64,000 nucleotides of DNA from Kalmusia sp. IMI 367209 (Eukaryota > Ascomycota > Dothideomycetes > Pleosporales > Didymosphaeriaceae), in contig JAPEUQ010000015.1 of the NCBI GenBank assembly GCA_027946365.1, positions 496,001 to 560,000 on the forward strand, read 5' to 3'. The position numbers and the translations under genes are program-made. The notes below the pieces were generated by a model, which saw only the letters and a program-made list of their open reading frames with translations, was not told the DNA's origin and did not search any database. Shown in pieces: positions 44,201 to 57,407 of this stretch. Each line of letters begins with the position of its first letter. Within the stretch, counting starts at the first letter, position 1.

Positions 44201-45194
44201 TGCAAAGTCGTCTTCTGAAAGCGATATCACCAAATCCACTCCATCACTTTTGCGCGTTGTTATATAGTACATGAGCGTCGGCCTTCCGGTGACTTGGGAA
44301 CCGCGATTTACGCCCGACTCCGATTCCATCCGAGTACAGTTTCCGTCTTCACGAAAACCAACCCCATCTGAGAACTTGCGGCTGATCACCCCTGCAGCCT
44401 CATACTTCCTGACTTGTCATGCTGATGGCATCCTAACGATTACCAACCACACTAGCTTTTAATATATGTCCACTTTTACTTGGCAATACGTGTCACAGCC
44501 TGGATTTATCAAACAAACTATTTATGTTTTGAAGCTTACAAAGGAGCAAAAATGATTAGCCTTCTATGTCTTTTAATATCCCCTAATTGCGCTCTCGAAC
44601 AGTGAAAACATGCCACGAATCCCATCTTCAAGAAAGTAACAAGTGTCCCAGTTCTTTCCGAAGGATTTGTATTCGAAATTCGCATTCTAGGCCTATTCTA
44701 AAGTAGATATTCTGAACACCCGTAGTCGGACTGTTCACATATCTAGACCCACAGTATGATCACAGATGGCCTTTGCCGCTCCCACAGTCTGCAATAATAC
44801 TTACACTATCATGTCACTCGGAACGTAGACATACATACCCTGGCTACGACAATCTACTTGACGTCGTAAAGGCGATGGCAGTGGTGAAAGTTCTTCCGCA
44901 ACGAATAATGATCTACACTGAAGTCGAGTACGTAGCGCTTCCTTGACAATACTAAACGGCTCAAGGGTTGCAAATTTGATGTTCAAGACACCTATATGGA
45001 GCCTTACACTAATACTGAGGGTTAGGTATATTCTAAGCGATGCAGTGTGTAAGAGGAATCTCTAGGGAGCGCCAGATTCAAACCCCTAGATGAAATTCTA
45101 TAAATTTTATACAGATACCGTTCAATGGTGTGTACTAGGATCACTCGACTATCTACATCATTCTCATACTTAATCCTTCTTCCTACTATTATAC
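44201..45194. other. Intergenic, AT-rich
   Basis: Promoter of the hydrolase on the left and 3' flank of the NLR gene on the right. No coding or RNA feature was recognised. Confidence 0.5.
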
Positions 45195-48100
45195 TCATAA
45201 CATGTGCTCTAACATGTACTCTTTCTTCGTATCGGATTTACCAGTCTCAAGGAGTAGCTCGACCACACGAGTAGCCTGAGCGCTTTTCTCCCACTGTCCG
45301 AGTCTGACTCCACGCAAATTCATCAATGCCTAAAGATTTTCCAAAAGTTAGCTGTTTGCATCTTTATATTTTCTCCGGATGCTAGATGCGTAATAGACAG
45401 CTCAACTTTACAGTTGGTACCAAACTCGATATACGTACCCAAAATAAGGGGGTGCGACCAGCAAAATCGCTGGAGTCTATCTCGACTCGCTTCGTCTGTA
45501 GTAACATTTCTACCATGACATCGTTGCTCTCTTCCGCCGCAACAGATAAAGGTGTCCGCCCAGAGTGATCTTTCAGATCAGGATTGATGGCTGCTTCCCG
45601 AAGAACCCTTTCTGCTAGATTATTATACTCTGAGTCTTTCGCCATTTTATGTAGTAATGTTTGACCACTGACATCTCGATAATTTATGTCAACACCTTTA
45701 TGTGCTAGCGTCGTTTCGAATATCGATTCCACATCCAATGTTATCAATCTCCCATTTGATTTGTCCGAAAGTAAGACCAACCTCATCAATTTCCGCTCAA
45801 TTTGGTTTGCGATAGTATAACATGGCTGAAGCATCAGCTCAACGATAGTCTTTTGATCGTTTCTAATAGCCTTGATGAATGCAGTCTCGACACTCCAATC
45901 ACTGAATCCAGGCTCTATCATATATCGATCCAGTAAAATCTTCACTACGATGGCGTATCCAGTCTCTGCCGCTGATTGAAGCAACGTATGGTACAACTCC
46001 TCTTGAAAAGGAGTAACCTTGAGCAACATTTTGACAATATTATCGTTTCTGTTCTCCATAGCTAATCGTAGTGGTGGTGTGAAAATGCTCCATGCTCTCA
46101 AAGAACTTCCATCTACGTTAATCCTTTTGACGATCACTCTCACGACCGCTTCTGCCTTTTGGGCAACGGCTCCAGCGAGTAACATATGAGGATTTGATTC
46201 TTTTGAGTTGATGTCAAGTCGACCTGTATACCACTACGTGAGTACTTATCACGCGACAAGTTTTTGGGGAACAGACCAGTCTCAAGGAGAAATGTGGGCA
46301 AGTAAATCCCGCAGGCCTCAGCCAGGTGTGAGTCGATCGACTTCTTAACTCGGAATACAAAGCTCTTCGTTATTCCAATATTCTGCCATTCAGTGCTTTG
46401 CAAATATTCTTCGTAGAGCTCCTTCAACGGGGCTGGAAATTCTTGGTGCGTGAGTTCTGCCTGTAGAAACACTTTCACAACGTCCTTGCTGTCGTTCGCA
46501 AGGGCAGCTAAAAGAGGTGGCCCATAGCGCTGTTTCTCGATTTGCAAGTAGGATGGTACACACTCCATAATATTGCAGAGATGAGCTGCATTTCTTTCTG
46601 CTAAGATGTATAGCAGACTGACATTGTTCTTCGTTTGATACTTGCGGATAGCATGTTTTTCGAATGTGTTGCTGTACTCGATGAAGCAAACGAGCGGGAA
46701 TGTCTCGAGGAAGGCACTCTGGTCAATGCCGCCTCCTTGAGCCAAATCAGCATAAGATATGATATTCTGTACGGCGTGCCACATGAACGGCCATAACTCG
46801 GCAATCTTCTGTGGGTCTTCCGAACGCTCCAAATCGTCGTGATACAGCTCTTTTTCTTTGTTTGTTACAATGTGCATGTATCCTAGGCAGCATTTTCTCA
46901 GCGTGTCATGACTCTGAGCATGGAAATTTGTTCCAGAATGGGAAATAATGCTGGCTAAACCGTCCTCTTTGAGTAAGAAGTCTCTCACAGATTCATGGAT
47001 AAATTGAACTTTCGCATTTTTGGACTTTGTAACTTCCGTTAGCCCTTTGGAGCAGTTGAGCAGGTACCTGCACATGTCATCCACGGATAGCTGTTCGGGA
47101 TCCCATTCCGTGACCACGCTAGGCTCGACACCAGAGAGAACAGCAAAATATAACTCCTCTGGGCTCAAAGGGACCTTTGCAAATAGAACCCACTGGATAC
47201 ATAACACAAGATCCGGAATGTTGTCGGTGTCACGAGTCAAAATGTCTCGAAATAGCGTGTGTAAATCTCTGGGTAGCTCCTGAAGTTTTCGACGTAGTGC
47301 ATGGACACGACCTCGTTCAAATTCTTTGTTTAGTATGCCAACGACAAGGACAACCCACATGAAGACTCCAGAGGCTTTCTCTTTGACTTCAGTCCGAATG
47401 GTTTCAGCAAGCTTTGTATGTCCGATTCTAAGCTGACTGCTTAGGTAGCTGGCAAGGTCTTCTTCATGCCCTTCATGCCCTTCCAGCACTAAATTAAGAC
47501 CTTTTTCGACGGTAATGTGTGGATAGTGCCTGCTTGCAAAGCATAAGCGGAAGTTCAGACCTGCAGACATGACCATTTCGCCAATCGACTGGAAGAACAG
47601 AATCATGTCGCGGACCTGGTCCTCTTCACATTCATCTAATGCGTCTATGAAGCACACTAAGGAGGAACGGCCTAAATTTTGGATCACTTGCTCCAGCAAA
47701 AATTCCAATGTTTTGGCACTCCACTGGTAAGATGGGCTGATAGCTGAAACAGATATTGTCAATGAATCAAAGACGCATTGCAGCTCTGGTAGCTGTTGAA
47801 GGAGTTGTAGTAGTAGTGACCGATATGTACCAACTGTGGATTTCTCCAAACTCTCGCCGCGCGCATTGAAGAAGAAGGAGATAACGATTGTGTCTTTCAT
47901 CGTTCTCCGCGCATGCGTGTTCGCGAACTTCATCAAGGTTGATTTTCCAGCACCGGGCTTGCCTTTGATCCAGAGTAGTCCGTTGTGATCGGCAAGTTTC
48001 TTTGAATCTAGCCAGTCCTCGTATTCTGGTGTTTTCAGCAGCCATTTGCAGGTTTTCGCGTGGGCTACTTTGATGCTCATTTGGCGAGCATCAAGTTGGT

Positions 48101-49248
48101 CGAACTGTAAGGACTCTAATAGCATTTGCCTCTGATCATTGCTCATTGATGTCATAGGCTGGGTTTGTTGATATTCTGATATTGGATCTACCATCCTTAA
48201 CAGAGCCCGCCTCACTTTGCTATACTCCGGATCGTTGAGACCTATAAAGCGGCACATTTCCATGTGATTACGTTCGATATGTTCTGAGATCTCTCTCGCT
48301 GGGAGATTGAGGCAGGACGATGTATCTTCAACGACCTTAGCGCCACCAAGTGCTGCGACTCCATGTTGTTCTTGAAAGGAGTGTATGAGCCAACGTTGCT
48401 CTTCCGCCAGCGACCCGAATTCATCGCGTAATTCTCTTAGACGCTCACCAGTTGGCAAAAGGGTATTCACGATCTGTTTGTTGAAAGACAATCCCATGGC
48501 CCTGGCAAGTTTTTCCGCGATGTGGTGGAGGAACCCACGAGGATCTGCGCCACCATGTGGTGTGCCGAAAAAAATGATACCTTTCGTCGAAGTGAAAATT
48601 TGATGAAGGTGGCTCTGGCCTCTGGATGTACCCTTTGATCTCCGTAGCAATTCTTTAACGATAATTCCACCTAGACTGTGGACGATGAAGATGATTGGTT
48701 TTGTCGGGTTTGCTCTGCGTTCACCCTCCAGAGCCACCAAGAAGTCCCACGCAATATCGTATACTGTGCTTTGGAGTGCGGGAGCGTGCAATCTGATTGA
48801 GAACGTAAGTCCATTGTACTGGGACTCACAGGATCAACGTGAAACATTGAAAGACTGACTTGTGCCTTATATGTGTGTCATAGCCATATGTCAATACTCG
48901 GGCATTACGGAGGGTAAACGGTAGTATGTCGCGCGGCCAAAATACAGAGCTCACAGGATCTTTGCCACTCCCGCCCTTCAGGGCTTGGAATGACTGGCTG
49001 AATTTCTGCCTCTTCGAAGGGGGTTCCGTTTCACGTTCAATGCCGCCATGTTGATCACTCTTGTTAGACGACCAAGTTCTTTCTGGGTGCCCTGTAAATC
49101 CATGAACGAAGACGATGCTTACTGGAGGTTAGCGAACTCTAAGTGTTGATTTTTGGAAGGCTCACTCGAGGGCGGGATTTTCGGGTTCAACAACGATCGA
49201 TAAGCCTGTAGAATATATGCGCTTTCGTTCGTCACTTGCCCCGTCCAT
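45195..49248 (-). CDS. Fungal NLR: lipase-like (SesB-type) + NACHT + ankyrin protein
   Basis: A 1,258-residue STAND protein in five exons: 49166-49248, 48860-49117, 46277-48792, 45439-46223 and 45195-45329. Every junction keeps the frame. Residues about 25-300 form an alpha/beta-hydrolase effector with IVFVHGFTGHPERTW, a domain-typical VLTYGYD and the nucleophile VHSLGG (Ser near 153), then FFGTPHGG. The NACHT module has Walker A GKPGAGKST (near 392) and Walker B CFIDALDECEE (near 493), with RDILTRD and FIHESVRDFLL behind it. The C-terminal third carries ankyrin repeats (GQTLLHKMAKDSEY, DHSGRTPLSVAAEESNDVMV, FAGRTPLFW). Such proteins sense non-self or pathogen ligands by the repeats and trigger cell death. 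The donors at 48859 (GTCAGT) and 46276 (GTCTGT) are weak but needed by the frame. Confidence 0.9.
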
Positions 49249-49917
49249 GGTCGTACATCAAGCTGAGATTTCGAGTGTGCCTTGCTCACGCGAGTAAAAT
49301 ATGAGTTGATCTATAGAGCTAATATCTGTTTGATGTTATCCTAGAGTAAGTTATCAGGCCCACGGTGGTTCCTACGTGTTGCGAGTTGGAGTCAAAAGTG
49401 CGTTCAGCTGAAAATGCAGCCCCGCCATGCGTGGCTGTGCTCCATATTACAGCCTGCTGCCTACAGCCTTGTCGAAAGGTGCAACCTCCTGCATCTCGAT
49501 GCTGGGACCTTTTCTAGGTATAGCTCTATGTGCAGGAGTATCTACGTTCAACGCATCTAATTGGGGGGTTTTGATGAGATGAAACACTACGATGAGGCAA
49601 CTCGAAGTCCTCAAAACAGAACAGGAAGCAACGATGCCTGAATGCAGGTAGAATCACATTATGAAAAGTAAATTGAATAAGCAATCATTGGGACACAACA
49701 AATCGAGAATTCGAGGCATTCATTGATAGATAATAGTACACCAAGGTACCAGGGTACCAGTGTACCAGCCAAACGTAGATCTACAACGGGCCGTCATAGA
49801 AAAGCCCATGTTACCCTTCAATCATCAAGCCCTGGAGCTTGTGTCATGCTCGTTCACGCATTATGCAGCATCATGTATCCATCTATTCGTAGCGCCATCG
49901 CTCATGCTAGTGTGTCT
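49249..49917. other. Intergenic
   Basis: Promoter of the NLR gene (minus strand) and 3' flank of the protease inhibitor gene. Near 49740-49770 is a short imperfect repeat of GGTACCAG. No gene was recognised. Confidence 0.5.
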
Positions 49918-50241
49918 CTACTGGGTTTTGACCTCGGAGTCGGCCTCGACGGTAATGTGCTCGTTGGTCTCGAGAGCATTAACCTTGTCCTCGGGGAATT
50001 CGGCGCTGGAAGTGTGCATCAGTATACTGCACAAGTGGTGCTGATAGTGGTTGACATACGTGAAGCCCTTGATGAGGGTAAACTCGTTGGTAATCTTGCC
50101 GCCCTGCTCCTGGACCTTCTTCTTTGCGTTCTCGAGCTCGTCGGGCGAGGCGCCGGACTTGAGGGTGACCTTGAACATTCAGCTATGAGTTCCTGACATT
50201 CTCAAGGGGTGCCGTCCGGAACTTACGTTGACAGCAGGCAT
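49918..50241 (-). CDS. PBI2: Proteinase B inhibitor of the PBI2/I9 type
   Basis: A 70-residue cytosolic inhibitor in three exons: 50227-50241 (only five codons), 50060-50169 and 49918-50005. The first intron runs 50170-50226 and uses a CAAG acceptor; the second is 50006-50059. Spliced, the protein starts MPAVNVTLKSGASPDEL and continues with GGKITNEFTLIKGFTAEFPED, the hallmark of the I9 propeptide-like fold. In yeast the homologue inhibits vacuolar protease B and helps vacuole fusion. An alternative start at ATG 50178 without exon 1 is possible, but the spliced form matches family N-termini better. The gene is divergent from BMS1. Confidence 0.85.
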
Positions 50242-50625
50242 GTTAAGAGAATAGAGAGAGTCAAAGGTGATGAAGTTGATGCGAGAAGAGAGATTGCACA
50301 GTAGATAAGGAGTAGCACGAGTCAGAGCGGGGAGAGCAGTATGTTTATATAGGTGTTCACTAACTCGACAGGCCCGGCCCATGGACCCTTCGGCCTTGTT
50401 CAACACGCACACGTCATCGTCATATGCATCACGCGTCCCCTCGCTGTGCAAGCCAAAGCCCCACCAGCCCACTCCGCGTGTGCGTTATCGATAACGCACC
50501 CCTGTCCCTAAATCTTGGCGCGGCCGCTAGCACGAAATTTTGGAAACGCGACACCGACTCTACCATCATTCGCCTCTGCGCATTTCTCTCGTTATTTTCA
50601 CATATTTCGACGGCCGAACGACAAA
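50242..50625. promoter_or_regulatory. Divergent promoter between PBI2 and BMS1
   Basis: A 384-bp region between two divergent start codons. It holds a short palindrome-like GCGTTATCGATAACGC around 50480. Housekeeping-type bidirectional promoter; no further site is claimed. Confidence 0.55.
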
Positions 50626-53600
50626 ATGTCGGAACAGGCGAACCGGCCGCATCGGAAGCCCAAGGATAAAAAGGCGCCTACGAGTGGGGAGAGGAATCCG
50701 AAGGCGTTCGCATATTCGGCACCTGGGCGATTGCAGAAGCAGGCGGCGCGGTCGCATGATGTACGGGCGCCAATTAAGCAATAGGAAGTCTATGCTAATA
50801 CTTAGGTATAGGTCAAAGAAAAGCGCCTCCATGTCCCGCTTGTCGACCGCCTCCCCGAGGAGGCGCCTCCAATCGTCGTTGGTGTTGTCGGACCACCGGG
50901 CGTGGGCAAAACCACGCTGATAAAATCTCTTATACGACGGTATACGAAGCAGACGCTCTCCACCCCGACCGGTCCCCTTACAGTCGTTACCTCGAAGCGC
51001 CGACGCCTTACGTTCATGGAATGTCCCGCCGATTCGCTCGCAAGCATGATCGATATCGCAAAGGTGGTGGATATAGTGCTACTCATGATAGACGGCAACT
51101 ATGGCTTTGAGATGGAGACCATGGAGTTTCTCAACGTTCTCTCGTCGAGCGGTATGCCGGGTAATGTCTTCGGCATTCTCACACATCTTGACCTTTTCCG
51201 GAAACAAGAGACACTGAAGCTGCAGAAGAAGAGGTTAAAACACAGGTTCTGGAGCGAGCTGTATCAGGGCGCGAAATTATTCTATCTCTCTGGCGTCGCC
51301 AATGGGCGATACCCAGATAGGGAAATAATGAACCTGTCGCGGTTCTTGAGCGTGATGAAAAACCCGAGACCCTTGGTATGGAGAAACTCGCATCCGTACT
51401 GCTTAGCAGACAGATTCCTAGACATCACACCGCCGATCGATATAGAGAAGGATCCGAAATGCGACCGAACGATAGCGCTGTACGGCTATCTGCGAGGAAC
51501 AAACTTTCCGGCTCAAGGGTCGCGAGTACATATACCGGGTGTGGGTGATCTCAGCGTTTCCTCTACCGAGGCGCTTCCTGACCCCTGCCCTACTCCATTT
51601 CTTGAGAAACATTTGGAAAAGGTTACAGGCAAGAAGAAGCGAACGCGTCTCGGCGAGAAACAGAAGATCTTGTTTGCGCCCATGTCAGATGTTGGCGGTG
51701 TCTTGGTAGACAAGGATGCCGTGTATATCGATGTTAAGACAGCTACCTTTGACGCGGAGGAAGAACCAGATCAAGAGCGCGGCCTAGGCGAGCAGATGAT
51801 GATAGGTTTGCAAGGAGGAAGGAGGCTATTGGGAGAACATGACGCCGGCATGAGGCTGTTCAGTGGAGGAAAGCCTTTGAACGGCGTGGCTGAGGAGGAG
51901 GTGGCTGATTCTGGTCGCAAGGCGCAGCGTCGCGCGAGGATGGCAGACGATCAGAATGTTGATGAAGCCGATCTCGAAGGCATTGACAGTGACGACGAGG
52001 AACTACAACAAGACTACGAGTCTGGAGATGAGGAAGACGATACCGGGTTCTTGGATGGTGGCTCAATTTCTAACGGGAAGCCTGCTTTTGCACGTCGAAG
52101 AGATTCGGAACGTAAAGACTCCACAGCCGAGGATTTAGCGTTCGCTGACAGTGATTCCGATCTTGGGTCGGTATCGGGAGAGGAACCAGATTTGGACGAG
52201 CTTGAGGATGGCGACTTCGATTCGGAAGACTTGGACGAAGACGAAGTTGACGAGGATGGTGCCCTTAGGTGGAAAGACAAGCTTCGGGAAAATGCCGCGA
52301 AGATGCACAGTCGGAAGCGGCCATATCAACCCGCGGATCTCGCGAAGCTCATGGAGAACTTAGAACTTTCGCCAGCTGAAGTTGTAAAGAAGTGGCGATG
52401 CGAAGAAGACGAAGTAGTAGATATTGAGGATGAAGGTGAAGACGATTTCTTCAATAAGTCCAAGGTTGATGATGCGGCTAATGTTGAGGATCGCTATATA
52501 CCCGTGTTTGATTATGCTGCGTTAGAGGAGAAGTGGGAAGATGATGAAAACATTGAGCTTTTGAAGAGCAGGTTTGCCACAGGGCACATGGAAGGAAAAG
52601 GCGGTGGCAGCGACGATGAGGATGATGAGTTTGAAGGTTTTGACGAAGAAGATGAAGGGGATGGCGAGTTCGAAGATCTTGAGACAGGAGAGAAGTTTGG
52701 TGGCAAACAGACGAATGAGGAAGCCGATGATGGCGCCGCTACAATTGAGGACGAGCGGGAAAAGAATGCTCGCCGTAAGGAAGAACTCAAACTTCGGTTC
52801 GAGGAGGAAGATCGGGAGGGTTTCATGAATGACAAAGCCAACACTCGCAAAGACTCAGGCCAAGAAGAAGAGTTTGGCGAAGACGACTGGTATGATGCAC
52901 AAAAAGCCATAATCCAGAAGCAGCTCGACATCAACCGTGCCGAGTTCGACCAGTTAGATCAAGCGTCGCGCATCCGAGTCGAAGGACACAAAGCTGGAAC
53001 ATACGCTCGTATCGTGCTCGAGCAGGTGCCTTACGAATTCTCCGTCAATTTCAATCCACGATTCCCTATTCTCATCGGCGGTCTGACCCCAACAGAAGAA
53101 CGCTTCGGCTTCGTCCAGGTCCGCATAAAGCGACATCGCTGGCACAAGAAGATCCTCAAAACAAGCGACCCTCTTATCTTTTCACTCGGCTGGCGTCGAT
53201 TTCAAGTCACACCCATCTACAGTATCCACGAGAACAGACAGCGCCATCGCATGCTCAAATACACACCAGAACACATGCACTGCCACGGCACCTTCTATGG
53301 TCCTCTAGTCGCCCCCAACACCGGCTTCTGCTGTGTCCAGTCCTTCTCCAACAAAACCCCTGGCTTCCGCATCGCAGCCACCGGCGTCGTCCTTGCCGTC
53401 GACGAGTCCTTCGAGATCGTCAAAAAGCTCAAACTCACCGGCCACCCCTACAAGATCTTCAAGAATACCGCCTTCATCAAAGATATGTTCCAGACCGCAC
53501 TCGAAGTCGCAAAGTTCGAGGGCGCTTCCATCCGCACCGTATCCGGTGTGCGAGGCCAGATCAAGCGTGCCCTCAGCAAACCTGAAGGAAACTTCAGAGC

Positions 53601-54204
53601 AACCTTCGAGGACAAAATCCTCATGAGCGACATCGTGTTCTTGAGGGCCTGGTACCCCATCAAACCCCACCGCTTCTACAATCCCGTTACGAACTTGCTC
53701 GACGCCGTTCTATCTCCCGAGACTGGCGAATCCACAGCCTGGACCGGCATGCGTCTTACAGGCCAGGTCCGCCACGAACTCTCCCTCCCCGTGCCATCTC
53801 TCAAGAACAGCGCCTACCGCTCCGTCGACCGCCAAGAACGCCATTTTAACCCTCTCCGCGTCCCTCGCAAACTTGCCGCCGACCTGCCGTTCAAATCCCA
53901 AATCGCGCAGATGAAGCCCCAGCGCAACAAGACATACATGCAGAAGCGCGCGGTCGTGCTGGGCGGCGAGGAGAAGAAAGCGAGGAGGTTGCTAGACCAG
54001 GTTATGACGCTCAGGAACGAGAAGGTAGAGAAGAGGAGAAAAAAGCAGGAGGAAAGAAAGCAGCCGTATAAGCGGAAGTTGGCAGAAAACGCGGAGAAGA
54101 AGGCAGACAGGGAGAAGAGGGAGAAGCAAGAGTTCTGGGAGAGGGAAGGGAAGAAGAGACGGTACCAAGAGCAAGATGGCGGCGGCGGGAAGAGGAGGAA
54201 GTAA
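50626..54204 (+). CDS. BMS1: Ribosome biogenesis GTPase BMS1
   Basis: A 1,175-residue nucleolar GTPase in two exons, 50626-50760 and 50812-54204 (51-nt phase-0 intron). The basic N-terminus (HRKPKDKKAP) contains the family's PKAFAYSAPGRLQKQAARSHD start. The G-domain has GPPGVGKTTL (P-loop, near residue 75), SKRRRLTFMECP, VLLMIDGNYGFEMETMEFLN and ILTHLDLFR. A long acidic middle (about 400-700) is followed by the conserved C-terminal block with GTYARIVLEQVP, FNPRFPILIGGL and MHCHGTFYGPLVAPNTGFC, and a Lys/Arg-rich tail. In yeast Bms1 binds Rcl1 and U3 snoRNP for 40S processing. Length is close to yeast Bms1. Essential gene, fully intact. Confidence 0.97.
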
Positions 54205-54308
54205 AGTATCTTGCGTGTAGATAGCAGGGTTATATTATTCCAATTTACATTTATATATCGTTCAATTCCTAGTGGATGTATATAAAGGTGGGCTTTGTAG
54301 TCTACGTT

Positions 54309-55833
54309 TTACCCGTCTACCTCTGCACCTGTGTCTTTTTCATACATGTGGAACCAGCTTTCTTCTTCCGCTATACCCACTCCTCTCAGACTCAGATACA
54401 CATCTGTTCCCCACCCCCACAGACTCTGCACCGCTATCCCGCCGCCGAAATACTCGGCATACGCCCTTCCCAGCGGCAGCCCATAGCCCAGCCCAGCAAG
54501 GCTATTCGCACCATCCCCACCTGGCCCTGAAATCGCGCTCAATGCATCCATGCTGCTGCTGCGTCCCGACAATGTCGACGACGCTTTGTCGTCGTTGAAA
54601 GTTGTGAAGCTGTAGTCCCAAATATGCGGCAGCGTCTCAGGCGCGATGCCGCCACCACGGTCGCGGATGCGTATCGTGACGCCGGGGGTGCTGTGCGCGA
54701 GGGGCAAGATTTGCGAGGAAGACGGCGAAGTCGGTGCCTTGCCCGTAAACCGATGCGACGCAATATCCGCGGTACCCTGATCAATGTTCCTGACTCTCGG
54801 TCGCACATCCACACCATCGCTTCCGTCCCCGCCCTCCTCTGACTCCTCCGGGAGCGGCGCGATCGTGACCTCGATCGGCTCCCTCTCTTTGCCGCTCTCG
54901 ACTGTCGCGCGGAACGCATTCTTCAGCAGCTCGGTTATGATGTATTCCAAGTGGACCGGGACATGTGCAAAGGTGTAGTCCGGCTCGCCGTTGATGACAA
55001 CATGCGGCCTTACGCCATACTTGAGCTCGCAGATGTCGCCTACGACATTCTCGCAGTGCTGCACGATCTTGGCGGGGCGCAGCTTGGTATCTATTACGCC
55101 GTTCCAACCCTCGCTCTCGTCGCTCTCGTGCATTATTTCGCTGTGCGGCTGAGACGAAAAGTGCAGCGCAAGATGCTGCTCTGCGATCAACCGCGTTCCG
55201 ATTCTCGCTCTGAGATGCTCATCCAAGAACCTCGTCACGTCTTTCGGGCTGATGTATTTCCTGGCTTCAAGAAAGCCGCGAGCGAGAATGCTGATAGTAT
55301 TTGAGTGGGTGTTCACGAGATCGGCCATGACTTCGGTGAATTTGACTTCGTCTTCGAGGCTGGTTATCTCGCGCTCTGCCCATGGTAGGAGCGTGGAGAG
55401 ACTGTGTATATAGTTCGAATGGATTTTAGAAATGTGCGGGTTGGATACGACGATGAAGGGGAGGTTTCGAAGCGATTGGATGCGGTGAGCGAGGCGGGCG
55501 GGGAGGATGGAGAGGGTGAAGTTGGCCGAGGTGAGGAGTTGTGGGGTGGTGAGCGGTGGGCGGCCATGTCTGCATATGATGTGGTGTTAGCACTAAGTAC
55601 AATTTTCCATTTGTACCTCGAATCACTGACTTTACAAGATCCGCAAGTGTGAGCGGATGTAGCGGTAGACTAGCCAGCCGCGAGATGTCGTGGTCTGTGA
55701 CAGTCGCGGTGGATAGCTGCCTGTGCTGCTGGCTTCTAGCGAATAGCGAGCCTCCAGCTCTCCGGACATCTTGAGGGCATAATTGTCGGATGAAATGCGA
55801 CTGAATTATAAGAGGTCGCTGTACTTGTGCCAT
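54309..55833 (-). CDS. Mitochondrial protein kinase (PDK/BCKDK family, Pkp-like)
   Basis: A 487-residue enzyme in two exons, 55631-55833 and 54309-55569, with a 61-nt intron. It phosphorylates the E1 subunit of pyruvate or branched-chain ketoacid dehydrogenase in the mitochondrial matrix. The start at ATG 55833 gives an Arg-rich presequence; the frame is open further upstream only with TTG. The N-terminal helical domain shows LRNLPFIVVSNPHISKIHSNY and DEHLRARIGTRLIAEQH. The GHKL ATPase domain has the N-box ELLKNAFRA, G1 box RDRGGGI, IWDYSFTTF, and G2 box GLGYGLPL near the end. A Ser/Gly-rich insert lies between N- and G1-boxes. The 3' end faces BMS1 with 104 bp between stop codons. Target complex cannot be decided by eye. 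Confidence 0.93.
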
Positions 55834-57246
55834 ATCGTTTCTCTGCAAGGCTCTGGCGGTTCGGGGACCTTGGACTCGACCACGAGCTTGACTGTTACTC
55901 AGTGGTGTCCGGATACGGTGTAAGAAATTCAATTGTGTGCTATCGCCTCATGTCTCCTAGAAAACAAAGGAACAATGCGTAGTACTACCGACTATCGTGA
56001 AATTGTGGGGTGAATGTTTACTACGGTACTTTCTGGCGTCAGAGGGGTCTGGTCCCCAACAAGCCGCTAAAGCTCGGACCTTCTCGGAGTGTGTGGTTGC
56101 CAAGGCCCGCCAAAGTTACTAACTCGGTAGCTATTGATTAGACGACAGGCGAGACCAGACATAAGAAAATACAATTTTATTTATTACTACCGTCTTACAT
56201 ACGAATTTTATGGTAATTTGAAGGTGAACTGAATTTTTGTTTGCTATACCTTTATAACGCATGCTCAGATACCTCATTGCGTCAAGAAAACCCTACTAGA
56301 ATAAGTTCCTTTCGTGAGGCTTCTTCCAGTTCCTCTTGGAGTGCCTTTATGTCCCAGATCTGGTACGAGATCGTAATATTCGTAGGTAAGGTCTTGAGAA
56401 GTGTTCAGATGCCGGACATTTTTTGCACGGTCAACAGAGCTCACGGCTCGAATATACCGAGTCACCAATATCTTAAGATCTTTAGATATGTTAGGATGCT
56501 AAAATGTCTTTGTGCACATGAACAGCGATTTACATCTCCTCACATGTATGTTCCTACGGAAAAGAGGTCAACGAGTATCACAGCTACCATAAATCCATAT
56601 ACCGTAAAAATTGAGTTAATCGCGACTAGAAGCATGTGCCCTTATTCGCATCTATTCTCCGATGAGTCCAAACGGTCTCCAGAGCTGAACTCCAAAACGA
56701 TAACGAGGGCTACATGAGACATGAAACTACAAATGCTTATCAGTGGAGGCACGTCAGTGAAATGTCCCATCAATAACTACTTTAATAAGCAACAAATAAC
56801 TACCATTCGAATACCCTCCATTGACGGTTATATGAATGAATTGTTCTCAATAATTCGATCATATTACGAACCTTCCATTTAACGTGTGATACAATTGCAT
56901 TTACGATTGGGAAAATGCTTTTGTTGGGGTTCCTTTGCACTATGCAATTGATGAGTCATGTAAATAGCTCGAAAGTGTCAAGTCCATATCTTTCGATGCA
57001 TTACCGATTAAGATAAACTACTAAGCTATTAAAGAGGCCTATTAGTGGAGGTTAGCCTGGAAGAACTCACGTATGATACTCGTTGATTGGAATTTCACTT
57101 GAAGTGGTTTTTGAACCGTAAAAGCCTAAGCATGAAATCATGAAGAGTACTAATAAGCGACCACAGAAACCATGCGCACATTTCAGAGCAAAGAGGAATC
57201 ATGATCTCTCTCTTGAAACCGTATTTGATAGAATCGTAGTTTTCTA

Positions 57247-57278
<32 letters not shown>

Positions 57279-57407
57279 GAATGCCAACGCCGTCTCAATG
57301 CCAATTTATAACATCTACTCCATAACCCAACCCTTAAATACACCGTCCCCCAAATACTCAACCCATGAAATTGCCCCTCTTAAGCATAGAAACTGACTAC
57401 CAAACTC
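55834..57407. other. Gene-poor stretch
   Basis: About 1.6 kb. The first 300 bp contain the kinase promoter. A minus-strand segment around 56270-56720 has coding-like pieces (a hydrophobic run near 56600 and LQEELEEASRKELILVGFS near 56300) broken by stops; it may be a relic but has no recognisable family. The rest is AT-rich. Confidence 0.35.
57249..57277. repeat. ACCAGA hexanucleotide microsatellite
   Basis: Almost five tandem copies of ACCAGA, just 3' of the phosphodiester-glycosidase-like gene. Non-coding simple repeat. Confidence 0.9.

Noticed and set aside
52512..52934. Ser-rich minus-strand frame
   Set aside because: Complement of the acidic GAA/GAT-rich region of BMS1.
56241..56717. 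158-codon plus-strand frame, with minus-strand hydrophobic run
   Set aside because: Plus frame lacks motifs; the minus strand has interrupted coding-like pieces but no identifiable family.
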